Positions 1 through 6,435 of a stretch of DNA of 6,518 nucleotides are shown here, in pieces (position 1 is the stretch's first letter; the number at the start of each line of letters is the position of its first letter). The stretch covers positions 1 to 6,518 of the forward strand of contig CALESG010000073.1 of the NCBI GenBank assembly GCA_937907215.1, in the 5' to 3' direction. The DNA is from an uncultured Ruminococcus sp. Lineage in GTDB: Bacteria; Bacillota; Clostridia; Oscillospirales; Ruminococcaceae. The position numbers and the translations under genes were made by a program. Under the pieces are notes generated by a model. It did not search any database, was not told the DNA's origin, and saw only the letters and a program-made list of their open reading frames with translations.

Positions 1-1
1 G

Positions 2-256
2 AGAGGTATCGACAAGAGTAAAAAGCTGATTTCTAAAGCGGTTGAGGGCGTTGCCGATGCAATGCAGATGTCGCTGAATTCCGATATTGGTCTGAGCCTT
101 GACGGGATTTCTTCTTCCATGAAAGATAACAATCCTGCTGGAACAGTTATCAATAACTATGACAACAGCCGGACGGTGAATCAGACTAACAATAGTCCGA
201 AATCACTGTCACGGCTGGAGATTTACAGACAGACACGGAATGCACTGAATGTGTGA
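2..256 (+). CDS. Tail tape measure protein, C-terminal end (5'-partial)
   Basis: Only the last 84 codons are in the window; the open frame runs in from the left edge and stops at TGA 254-256. The visible part begins with a Lys-rich amphipathic stretch (GIDKSKKLISKAVEGVADAM), then an Asn-rich linker (INNYDNSRTVNQTNNSPKS), and ends with LSRLEIYRQTRNALNV. This Asn-rich linker plus 'LSRLEIYRQTRNAL' tail is a familiar ending of tape measure proteins of siphoviruses of Gram-positive bacteria, which set tail length and help eject DNA. The distal tail gene downstream agrees with the usual order tape measure-Dit-Tal. In most such phages the Dit gene follows at once; here about 1.1 kb with an opposite-strand gene intervenes. 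The identification rests on the C-terminal motif and on gene order, because the long helical body lies outside the window. Confidence 0.82.
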   Translation, partial: RGIDKSKKLISKAVEGVADAMQMSLNSDIGLSLDGISSSMKDNNPAGTVINNYDNSRTVNQTNNSPKSLSRLEIYRQTRNALNV

Positions 257-266
257 TAGAATCTTC

Positions 267-297
267 TAAGGTTACTGCATTTCATTGCGTAACTTTA
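267..297. terminator. Stem-loop between the two converging genes; possible bidirectional terminator
   Basis: An imperfect hairpin pairs 267-275 with 289-297 (nine pairs including one G-U). After a bulged T at 276 it continues with 277-279 pairing 286-288, leaving a six-base loop. It sits exactly between the tape measure stop (256) and the abiH stop (295-297, inside the right arm), where a shared terminator would be expected. It lacks a long uninterrupted T-run on either side: the plus strand reads on into TAAACTTTT and the minus strand into AGAAGATTCT. Efficient Rho-independent termination is therefore uncertain. Confidence 0.4.
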
Positions 298-1233
298 AAC
301 TTTTGGGTAGTGTAACCAATGAGGTGTGATACCATTATTCTTACAAATTGAAGTGTAGTTATCCATATCTTTGGGAGAATAGCAGTAAAAAGACCATTTG
401 CTATGTTTTAAACACGGCATTAATACTTTTACGAAATAGGGCAAATCGCACTTTCCTATGGATGTTCCTGATATAACTACTTCATCAATTGCTTCAAGTT
501 TAAAACCATTAATGAATTTTTGAAGTGTGCTCATATTCTGTTCAGGATGTTTTACAAATAATTCTTGTATTTCTTGTATTTGTTCTAATGCTCGATCGTC
601 AGTTATACTACCGGAATATGGAATAACGGGATAAGCGCCAAATTGAATTGTACTTCTAACATATTCACTGTTCCAATTTTTAGCTTTAACAATAGATTCT
701 AATACTTCTGCTTCTTCAACCGTATTGAAGCGAGGTAAAACGTCACTGCCGATGAAACTATTGGGCTGAATATCATTAACCATTCCGTGAATGTGTAGAA
801 TTCTTTCAGGGAGAATACAATAGACTCGTTCTAAAGTGTTTGTATAATTGAAGTTTATAAAAATATCATCCCTTTCAAACTGAAAAATAGGCTTTACCTT
901 TTTGTTTTGCGCTTTATTTATGAAACTATAGAACAATTCTCCTGTAAAATGAAATACGAAAGAAAAATCCGTCTCCATATCTGTCTCGAGTTCAATACAG
1001 TCTTTTTCACTATTTGAGTACAACGAGAAAAACGAACTTTGAAGACTGTTACAACATACACCCAAAGCAGCTTCAACATCGCTCCACGTAGTTTCCTTAG
1101 TAAGACCAGCTTCCCCAGCCCATCTTTCAAATTCAGAAACGATAGTTGCATCAAGAAAGTCTCTATAGTCACTATATTTAGTATGTAAATCATGAAAAAC
1201 ATCAAATCCATTTCCGATAATAAACAGTCTCAT
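295..1233 (-). CDS. abiH: AbiH-family abortive infection protein (phage-defence cargo gene)
   Basis: A 312-residue protein of the AbiH family (named for the lactococcal abortive-infection gene), a phage-defence protein whose molecular action I cannot state from the sequence. Visible hallmarks are an N-terminal IIGNGFD (residues 5-11) directly followed by LHTKYSDYRDFL, WSDVEAALG (50-58), FNYTNTLE (128-135), HIHG (147-150), and SGTSIGKCDLPYF (255-267). Length is in the usual range for the family. The start is ATG at 1233: it has GGAG at 1244-1241 with a seven-base spacer and puts the conserved motif at the N-terminus. A TTG six codons upstream (1251) is less likely. There is no signal peptide or membrane segment, so it is probably cytoplasmic. 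It lies opposite to the flanking tail genes with its own promoter at 1337-1366. Sample lines are about 27-37% G+C, with one near 47%, against roughly 40-55% in the following gene, which suggests separate acquisition. I infer lysogen protection or superinfection exclusion. Confidence 0.85.
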   Translation of the reverse strand: MRLFIIGNGFDVFHDLHTKYSDYRDFLDATIVSEFERWAGEAGLTKETTWSDVEAALGVCCNSLQSSFFSLYSNSEKDCIELETDMETDFSFVFHFTGELFYSFINKAQNKKVKPIFQFERDDIFINFNYTNTLERVYCILPERILHIHGMVNDIQPNSFIGSDVLPRFNTVEEAEVLESIVKAKNWNSEYVRSTIQFGAYPVIPYSGSITDDRALEQIQEIQELFVKHPEQNMSTLQKFINGFKLEAIDEVVISGTSIGKCDLPYFVKVLMPCLKHSKWSFYCYSPKDMDNYTSICKNNGITPHWLHYPKV

Positions 1234-1240
1234 AATAAAA

Positions 1241-1244
1241 CTCC
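1241..1244 (-). promoter_or_regulatory. Ribosome binding site deciding the abiH start
   Basis: GGAG on the minus strand is followed by the seven-base spacer TTTTATT and then ATG at 1233. The alternative TTG start at 1251 would lie upstream of this site and have no good Shine-Dalgarno sequence, so the ATG is preferred. Confidence 0.75.
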
Positions 1245-1336
1245 ATTTCAATAATTAATATACACCGCTTAATGTTATCTATAAATGCTTAGAGAGGATA
1301 CGCAAGTTTTATACTAATTCAATCTATATTGTTCTT

Positions 1337-1366
1337 ATTATACACCTATTGTCGGGTAAAAATCAA
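1337..1366 (-). promoter_or_regulatory. Sigma-A-type promoter for abiH
   Basis: On the minus strand TTGATT (1366-1361) and a perfect TATAAT (1342-1337) are separated by 18 bases. Transcription would start near 1330, giving a leader of about 95 bases before the abiH ATG. The -35 element overlaps the Shine-Dalgarno sequence of the divergent dit gene (1365-1371), so the two units meet head to head. A near-copy of the -10 region (GGTGTATAATAA against GGTGTATATTAA) recurs at 1266-1255 in the leader. The assignment is by motif only. Confidence 0.65.
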
Positions 1367-1371
1367 GGGGG
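1365..1371 (+). promoter_or_regulatory. Ribosome binding site deciding the dit start
   Basis: AAGGGGG is followed by seven bases and then ATG at 1379. It selects this ATG over the in-frame TTG at 1349, which has no comparable site and would add ten residues (with a run coding GKNQGG) that do not fit the family's N-terminus. I see no convincing plus-strand promoter between 1234 and 1378, so expression probably depends on read-through from upstream. Confidence 0.75.
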
Positions 1372-1378
1372 TATAGTC

Positions 1379-2233
1379 ATGTTTTTTCATCTTATTCTCG
1401 AAAATGCCAATGGTGACTGGGTGGACATGACCACAACTGCCAACCAGTATATGATCTCCGAAATAGAAGGTCTGTATCCGCCCAACGGCACGATCAGCAT
1501 CTCCAGCTACGCAGGCATGGGCGGCAGCTACCTGAACAATGCCTTTATCGAAAAGCGGAATGTGGTCATTCACTTTGAAATGCGTGGCGTGAGTGTGGAA
1601 GCCCGCCGTCAGGAGCTGTACAAAGTGGTCAAGCCGTCCCGATATATCAAGATATATTACCGAACGCCAAATATTGATGTGTACGCCGAGGGCTATGTGG
1701 AAACCTGCGAGGTCAGTAACTTCGAACAGTTCACAAACGGACAGATCAGTATTATCTGCCCTGATATTTACTGGTATTCTACTGAAACGCAGATTGCCGA
1801 ATATTCGCAGGTTTTCGGTGCTTTTCACTTCATTTTTCCTGATGACGACAAACCCTTTCCGCTTGGAAAATACAACACACAGAATATGATGACTATTAAA
1901 AATGACGGCGACGAAACCGGATTCACGCTGGTGATTGAAGCAATTGCCGATGCACGTTCTCCGACACTCTATAACGCCGATACGGACGAATACCTGCAAA
2001 TCTCTGGTGATATTCTTGCAGGCGACATTATTACCGTGACAACCAAAACTGGCAACAAGACTGTTATTTTAGAGCGTGAGGGTGTAACGACAAATATCAT
2101 CAATCGGCTTGTTTCAGGTTCAACATGGCTAACGCTCCGTGAGGGTGAAAATAAATTTTATCTTCGTGCAGCAAGTGGACTGCGAAATCTGAAAGTCCGG
2201 CTGATTCATCGCAATGCGTATTTAGGGGTGTGA
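1379..2233 (+). CDS. dit: Distal tail protein (Dit)
   Basis: A 284-residue distal tail protein of the SPP1/lactococcal Dit type (phage_tail family). It forms the hexameric ring joining the tail tube to the tail tip or baseplate. Residues 1-135 carry the N-terminal tube-like domain with the usual landmarks: EIEGLYPPNGTISISS (28-43), an RNVVIHFEMRG strand (60-70), EARRQELYKVVKP (74-86), GYVETCEVSNFEQF (105-118) and QISIICPDIYWY (122-133). Residues of about 155-284 fit the C-terminal galectin-like domain, with GDIITVTTKTGNKTVIL (215-231), GSTWLTLREGENKF (247-260) and a terminal YLGV. Length is normal for the family and no large carbohydrate-binding insertion is evident. The ATG is set by AAGGGGG seven bases upstream. 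The stop is followed after two bases by the next gene, so translation is probably coupled. It begins directly beside the promoter of the divergent abiH gene. Confidence 0.9.
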   Translation: MFFHLILENANGDWVDMTTTANQYMISEIEGLYPPNGTISISSYAGMGGSYLNNAFIEKRNVVIHFEMRGVSVEARRQELYKVVKPSRYIKIYYRTPNIDVYAEGYVETCEVSNFEQFTNGQISIICPDIYWYSTETQIAEYSQVFGAFHFIFPDDDKPFPLGKYNTQNMMTIKNDGDETGFTLVIEAIADARSPTLYNADTDEYLQISGDILAGDIITVTTKTGNKTVILEREGVTTNIINRLVSGSTWLTLREGENKFYLRAASGLRNLKVRLIHRNAYLGV

Positions 2234-2235
2234 TT

Positions 2236-3348
2236 ATGCAGATTGAAGTTTACAATATGACGGCGAATGAAAATACTTTGACGATAACACTTGAAGCAAT
2301 TTGCGACAGTTTTTCCTCATTGCTGTGGGATATTGAATATTATTCCTGCGGCGTATTTGAAGTATATATAGCTGCAAATCCACGGAATATAGGAATTTTT
2401 CAGACTGGAAGAATTATCGGTCGTGATGATGACAAGGAGCATTTCGGGCTGATAGAATCCGTAAAAACAGAAACTGACGCAGAAAACGGCGACTACTTGA
2501 TTGTGAGTGGCCGCTTTTTAATGTGTCTTTTGGAGCGTAGGATTATTTATCCAACGCTTAGTTTTACAAGCGAAAAAACGTATGTGGAAATTGTACAGAC
2601 TGCTGTAACGAATAATGCTATAAACGCCGAAAGCAGAACAATTCCGGGACTTGTTCTCGGTACAATTTCAGGTTCTTGCTGGGAGCAGAAAACCAAGCTA
2701 CAAGTCAGCTACGATAATCTAATGTGCTGGATTTACACAATCTGTGAAAAAATCGGAGGGACGGCAAATATTCGCCTTTCCAAAATAAACGGCGAACAAT
2801 ATGAAATGCTCCTTGATCTTTTCGAAGGCACGGACAGAAGTTTTTTGCAGGATGAAAATCCTCACATCATTTTTTCAGACGGATACACCAATTTGCTGTC
2901 TTTCACATATTCTTCGGATATTTCTGCACAGAAGAATTTTGCCTATATTTTGGGCAAGGGCGAGGGTGAGGAACGCAAGCGGACAACATATTTCGAGAAT
3001 TCTGAGCCTATATTTTTAGAGCGTTATGAAGTCTATGTAGATGCCAAAGATATGGCGGATGAACAGCAGGAAAACGGTGAATCTAAGCCAATTTCAGAAG
3101 ATGAATATATTGAGCTGCTGAAAGAGCGTGGAAAAGAAAATATCGTTCAGCCATTGACAGCATCGGAATCGCAGATAGCTGTGCAGTCCACGCAGTTCCG
3201 ATATAATACGGATTATTTCGTTGGCGATTATGTGACAGTGGAACATCAGAGATTTGGCTTGATACAGCCGAAAATGCAGCTAATCGGCATGATTGAAAGC
3301 TTTGATCAGAACGGCAGAAACCTTACTCCAACTTTTAAGAAAGGGTGA
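2236..3348 (+). CDS. Gp37-like / Tal-type tail tip (baseplate hub) protein
   Basis: A 370-residue protein matching the siphovirus ReqiPepy6 Gp37-like family, which occupies the Tal (tail-associated hub) position after Dit in many prophages of Gram-positive bacteria. Supporting segments are an N-terminal MQIEVYNMTAN with strands up to DIEYYSCGVFEVYI (32-45), GLIESVKTETDAENGDYLIVSG (about 71-92), and SFTSEKTYVEIVQTAV (109-124). Most diagnostic is GYTNLLSFTYSSD (216-228) followed by NFAYILGKGEGEERKR (234-249). The C-terminus has FVGDYVTVEH (328-337) and an ending of the type IESFDQNGRNLTPTF. No lysozyme, peptidase or other catalytic domain is visible, and there is no long C-terminal extension, so this is a short structural hub. 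ATG at 2236 is chosen because AGGGG (2224-2228) lies seven bases upstream; a GTG at 2230 overlaps the dit stop but has too short a spacing. Residues of about 270-300 are rich in Glu, Asp and Lys and may form an exposed loop or helix. Confidence 0.82.
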   Translation: MQIEVYNMTANENTLTITLEAICDSFSSLLWDIEYYSCGVFEVYIAANPRNIGIFQTGRIIGRDDDKEHFGLIESVKTETDAENGDYLIVSGRFLMCLLERRIIYPTLSFTSEKTYVEIVQTAVTNNAINAESRTIPGLVLGTISGSCWEQKTKLQVSYDNLMCWIYTICEKIGGTANIRLSKINGEQYEMLLDLFEGTDRSFLQDENPHIIFSDGYTNLLSFTYSSDISAQKNFAYILGKGEGEERKRTTYFENSEPIFLERYEVYVDAKDMADEQQENGESKPISEDEYIELLKERGKENIVQPLTASESQIAVQSTQFRYNTDYFVGDYVTVEHQRFGLIQPKMQLIGMIESFDQNGRNLTPTFKKG

Positions 3349-3352
3349 TTTT

Positions 3353-4708
3353 ATGGCATTTTCATTTGGATTTTTCAATTCAAAAGGGCTTGACAGAACC
3401 TATACAGCGGAGAATTTCTGCGATTATCTTGGCAGCCTTATTTGCAACGGCATTCAGGATAATTACGGAGAATGCTTCAAATTGACGGCTGCACCAAGCG
3501 GATTAAAAGTGATTGTCGGACGTGGAAAAGCGTGGATAAACGGACATTACTTCATCAATGACGCACGATACAGCATTGACTTGTTGGGGTATCAGGATGA
3601 AAGCTTGCCGAGGTATGTAGGAATTGTAATCTATCTTGACACAACAGAATCCATCCGAAATGTATCGCTGAAACTGTTTCCGGGAACGCCTGCGGAAAAC
3701 CCGACATTGCCCACAATTCCGCAGGACGATGACCATGTGCGATTACTCATGTATGCGGTGCGGTTGAATCCTGATGCCACCTCGCTGACTGAGCGTGACT
3801 GGTATGATTATCGTGAGGACAACAACGTATGTGGCTATTGCAGATGTATTCTTGGAAAGTGTAAAGTATCGGAAATTCTGGACGCTTACGATAAAAATAA
3901 CCGACTTTTGGAGTCCTTACAGGAACAAATCGGCGAACTTTCAGAGTGCATCAGCAGTATCACGGGTGAAATTTCAGATATTGGTCAGATGGGAGAAAAC
4001 ACCTATTATACGCAGTATTCTGACGGTACGCTAAGCATCAGCGGAAACGGAGCAACAAATGATTATACAGGATTTGCGATTCAGCTTGGCTATTCTGATG
4101 AACCGGATTCCCCGTTTTATGAGAATGACAGCATTCAGAAAGTTAAACTTTCAAGTGGTATCACAGCTCTCGGAAACTGGCTGTTTACAGCTTGCTTTAA
4201 TCTTCAAAATATTGTATTACCGAGGAATCTGGAACGCATCGGTGATTTGACTTTCAACCGCACAGCAATAAAAACAATCGAATTTCCGGCATCGCTCACA
4301 ACAATTGGCGTAGGTGCATTTACAGCTTCCAAGCTTGAAAATGTATATATCCCTGCAACGGTGAAAAGCTTCGGCAGATACGCATTTTTCCATTGCGAGT
4401 CGCTGAAAAGCGTTAATATCCAGTGTGAAAAAATCGGCTCTGTGGCGTTCTCCAGTTGTATTTTGATGACAGATGTTACGATTGGCGTGAGCTGTAAATA
4501 TATCGCAGATTCGTGCTTTGTTTACTGCAATAATCTGCGTGAAATCACGTATGAGGGAACACTTGCACAATGGGTAGAGGTCGGAAAAGGCAATCTCTGG
4601 GACGGTCACGGCGGTGTTCAGGAATCAGTGCTTGAAAGAATTCAGTGTACCGACGGTTTTATGGAGTATGATTCCGAAAATAGTGTGTGGAAGGAAGTGA
4701 AGAACTGA
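3353..4708 (+). CDS. Baseplate/receptor-binding protein with BspA-type leucine-rich repeats
   Basis: A 451-residue two-part protein. Residues 1 to about 165 follow the pattern of a common baseplate anchor of Firmicutes phages: MAFSFGFFNSKGLDRTYTAE, then GLKVIVGRGKAWINGHYF (50-67), a strand RYVGIVIYLD (87-96), LFPGTPAENPTLP (108-120) and DDHVRLLMYAVRLNPDATSL (126-145). A Cys cluster (C160, C163, C165, C170) and a short helix or coiled coil (about 173-205) lead into the C-terminal half. From 215 the text changes to that of bacterial BspA-like surface proteins: YSDGTLSISGNGATNDY, then six to seven repeats of 20-23 residues of the LRR_5 type (about 260-410), and a cap with YEGTLAQW and CTDG. The N-terminus should attach to the baseplate and the repeats should face the host surface, so this is a likely adhesin or receptor-binding protein. 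ATG at 3353 follows AAGGG with a seven-base spacer, four bases after the previous stop. The function is inferred from domains; no enzyme motif is seen. Confidence 0.8.
   Translation: MAFSFGFFNSKGLDRTYTAENFCDYLGSLICNGIQDNYGECFKLTAAPSGLKVIVGRGKAWINGHYFINDARYSIDLLGYQDESLPRYVGIVIYLDTTESIRNVSLKLFPGTPAENPTLPTIPQDDDHVRLLMYAVRLNPDATSLTERDWYDYREDNNVCGYCRCILGKCKVSEILDAYDKNNRLLESLQEQIGELSECISSITGEISDIGQMGENTYYTQYSDGTLSISGNGATNDYTGFAIQLGYSDEPDSPFYENDSIQKVKLSSGITALGNWLFTACFNLQNIVLPRNLERIGDLTFNRTAIKTIEFPASLTTIGVGAFTASKLENVYIPATVKSFGRYAFFHCESLKSVNIQCEKIGSVAFSSCILMTDVTIGVSCKYIADSCFVYCNNLREITYEGTLAQWVEVGKGNLWDGHGGVQESVLERIQCTDGFMEYDSENSVWKEVKN
4130..4582 (+). repeat. Protein-level repeat: BspA-type leucine-rich repeats (LRR_5)
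   Basis: Tandem units of about 20-23 residues start at residues 260, 283, 305, 327, 350, 372 and (incomplete) 394 of the baseplate protein. The shared pattern is a start like [IL]-x-x-[IV]-x-[IFL], a Pro or Gly turn, x-x-[IF]-[GA]-x-x-x-F, and a C-x-x/N-L boundary. Examples are LQNIVLPRNLERIGDLTF, IKTIEFPASLTTIGVGAF and LENVYIPATVKSFGRYAF. The fifth unit is about one or two residues shorter than the others. The DNA copies have diverged, so the repeats are old and not a recent tandem duplication. Confidence 0.85.
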
Positions 4709-6435
4709 TGTGGAAATTTCTCGTAAAACAGCAAAAAATCGAGGTTCTGGAACGTGAAGTCATAGCTGACCATCAAATTTCTTTTGTCAATCTCAAATTT
4801 ACCTTTGACGGCGACTGGAAGAAGTTTCACAAGGTAGTGCAGTTTTCTCAGTGCGATGAAATTTACAATATCGTTCTGGGATTTGACGGAACGTCCTGCA
4901 AACTGCCTGCGGAACTTCATGCCGGTGCGGTGAAGATGTCGGTTTTTGGCTATGATGCGGAATCGGACACGACCGTTAGAGCTACAACTGTTCCAATCAC
5001 GCTCAATATCCGTGAATCAGGATTTGTGGGTGATTATGACACGCCGATTCCACCCACACCTGACTTATACACCCAACTTTTGCAGAAAATTGCAGAGATT
5101 CAGCCGGGTGTCAATGGAAAGGACGGTCTTTCTGCTTACGAGATTGCAAAAGAAAATGGCTTTGTCGGTACAGTTTCCGAGTGGCTGGAAAGTCTGAAAG
5201 GTGCGGACGGACGTAACGGAATTGACGGAGTAACTCCCAATATGTCTGAATATCCAAAAACGACGGCTGTCGAGAACATGATTGAAACGCAGATTGCTCC
5301 GATTCTTGAAAGCGGCCATGCTCATGAAAATAAGGACATTCTTGATTCAGCAACAGCAAGCTACACAACTGAAGAACAGCAAAAACTTTCTGGGATTGAT
5401 CCTGCTGACTACGCTACAAAAGAAGAACTTGAACAGGAATCGCTGTCAATTCGTGAGGCTATGATTCTGCTGACGAGAGAGCTGCATTCGCATCAGAACA
5501 AGGATACGCTTGATGCCCTGACACCTGAACTTTTCACCGATTTACAGAGCTTACAGCAATTTGAGGATTCCACGAAATATGATATTCAGACGATTCGGGA
5601 ATCCATAGAACCTGTCATTTCGCAGGCACACTGGCATCATAATTTAACGCTCTTGAACAGTATTACCGCCGAAAAAATATCCAAATGGGACGGATTTTCA
5701 GACTTTGAACTGCGGCTGCAGTCGCTCCGTGATGATGTTATGGACTATCAGATGCAGATGAATTACCGCATGGAAAACGCCGACAACGATATTGCTGAAA
5801 TCCAAAGTGATGTACAGCAGCTCCGGGATTCTGTGCAGTACGACCAGCAGAATCAGAATGATGCTATTCTTACGCTTGAGAATAGAATCACCATTCTGGA
5901 ATCGCAGATTTTAAGTGGAAACAACGCAGTTACGCTATTTTTGGCTGACGGTGATGTGTTTGAAAAGTATGATAACAGCCTTGTTTTCATGGTCAACAAC
6001 GGCACATATCCGCTGACAAGATTTGTGGAGCAGTACCCTGACTTTTGCAGTGAAAATACCGATTTTTCGCTGAATTACAGCTCTGCTGTTTTCAACTGGG
6101 GTGTGACGGTACTGTCTGCATCATGCAATCGTGTGAGCATTTCTACCAATAGCAAGGTGATGCTGGAATATCTCGCAGGTGCAAATGCGGAAAGTGAATT
6201 GTGCTTTATTTCGCTGGACGGCAGACCTGAAAATACGCCGATTACTGATTTTATTTTTGAGAAAATCAACAATAATGACTGCCGCAAAGTACCCTTTGAA
6301 TGGCTGTATTCCGCCAATTATATCACCACTTTAATTTCGTGTACCGATATTCCTGCTGGCAAGTATTATCTTGCATGGACAGGCGTATCTGACAATACGC
6401 ATCCGCTGGTGAAACGGATTCAGATTTTGGGTTGA
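4708..6435 (+). CDS. Baseplate/tail fibre protein with collagen-like and HxH repeats
   Basis: A 575-residue fibre-like structural protein with these parts in order. Residues 1 to about 125 form a BppU-like N-terminal domain (FTFDGDWKKFHKVVQFS at 31-47, SCKLPAELHAGAVKMSVFGY at 63-82, then a Pro-rich TPIPPTPDLYTQLL). Residues 134-178 hold two short Gly-x-y stretches around a SAYEIAKENGFVGTVSEWL motif often seen in phage and surface proteins. Residues 204-330 have three H-x-H-x-N-x3-L repeats, which in other trimeric tail fibres bind metal ions. Residues of about 331-403 form a heptad-rich coiled coil. Residues 404-575 are a probably beta-rich end domain that I do not recognise. The start ATG overlaps the previous stop by one base (TGATG), with AAGGAA about 11 bases upstream, indicating translational coupling. 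The protein is probably trimeric and exposed, either as a second host-binding element or as a support for the baseplate. No signal peptide or enzymatic motif is seen. Confidence 0.78.
   Translation: MWKFLVKQQKIEVLEREVIADHQISFVNLKFTFDGDWKKFHKVVQFSQCDEIYNIVLGFDGTSCKLPAELHAGAVKMSVFGYDAESDTTVRATTVPITLNIRESGFVGDYDTPIPPTPDLYTQLLQKIAEIQPGVNGKDGLSAYEIAKENGFVGTVSEWLESLKGADGRNGIDGVTPNMSEYPKTTAVENMIETQIAPILESGHAHENKDILDSATASYTTEEQQKLSGIDPADYATKEELEQESLSIREAMILLTRELHSHQNKDTLDALTPELFTDLQSLQQFEDSTKYDIQTIRESIEPVISQAHWHHNLTLLNSITAEKISKWDGFSDFELRLQSLRDDVMDYQMQMNYRMENADNDIAEIQSDVQQLRDSVQYDQQNQNDAILTLENRITILESQILSGNNAVTLFLADGDVFEKYDNSLVFMVNNGTYPLTRFVEQYPDFCSENTDFSLNYSSAVFNWGVTVLSASCNRVSISTNSKVMLEYLAGANAESELCFISLDGRPENTPITDFIFEKINNNDCRKVPFEWLYSANYITTLISCTDIPAGKYYLAWTGVSDNTHPLVKRIQILG
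5317..5697 (+). repeat. Protein-level repeat: three HxHxNxxxL fibre modules
   Basis: In the fibre protein H204-A-H206-E-N208, H260-S-H262-Q-N264 and H308-W-H310-H-N312 each begin a module reading H-x-H-x-N-x3-L-[DN]-x2-T, followed by a polar helix and an aromatic or Leu-containing end. The copies are 56 and 48 residues apart. Such HxH elements are known in trimeric phage fibres (for example the T4 long tail fibre tip), where histidines of the three chains coordinate metal ions on the axis. Confidence 0.75.

Noticed and set aside
1280..1345. Plus-strand -10-like hexamers (TATAAA at 1280, TATACT at 1310, TATACA at 1339) as a dit promoter
   Set aside because: None has a recognisable -35 hexamer at 16-18 bases upstream, and in an AT-rich spacer such hexamers are expected by chance.
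1346..1999. Long open frame of 217 codons on the minus strand opposite dit
   Set aside because: It lies wholly antisense to a well-supported Dit gene, has no family resemblance and no good start site, and its composition is explained by the codon pattern of dit.
4217..4609. Minus-strand open frame of 130 codons under the leucine-rich repeat region
   Set aside because: It is a shadow of the repeat-coding strand; the Cys- and His-rich translation is what the antisense of such repeats gives, and no ribosome binding site or neighbour supports it.
5935..6435. Possible variable region of a diversity-generating retroelement at the end of the fibre gene
   Set aside because: The end lacks the AAC-rich codons and C-type-lectin-like ending expected, and no template repeat or reverse transcriptase is present in the window.
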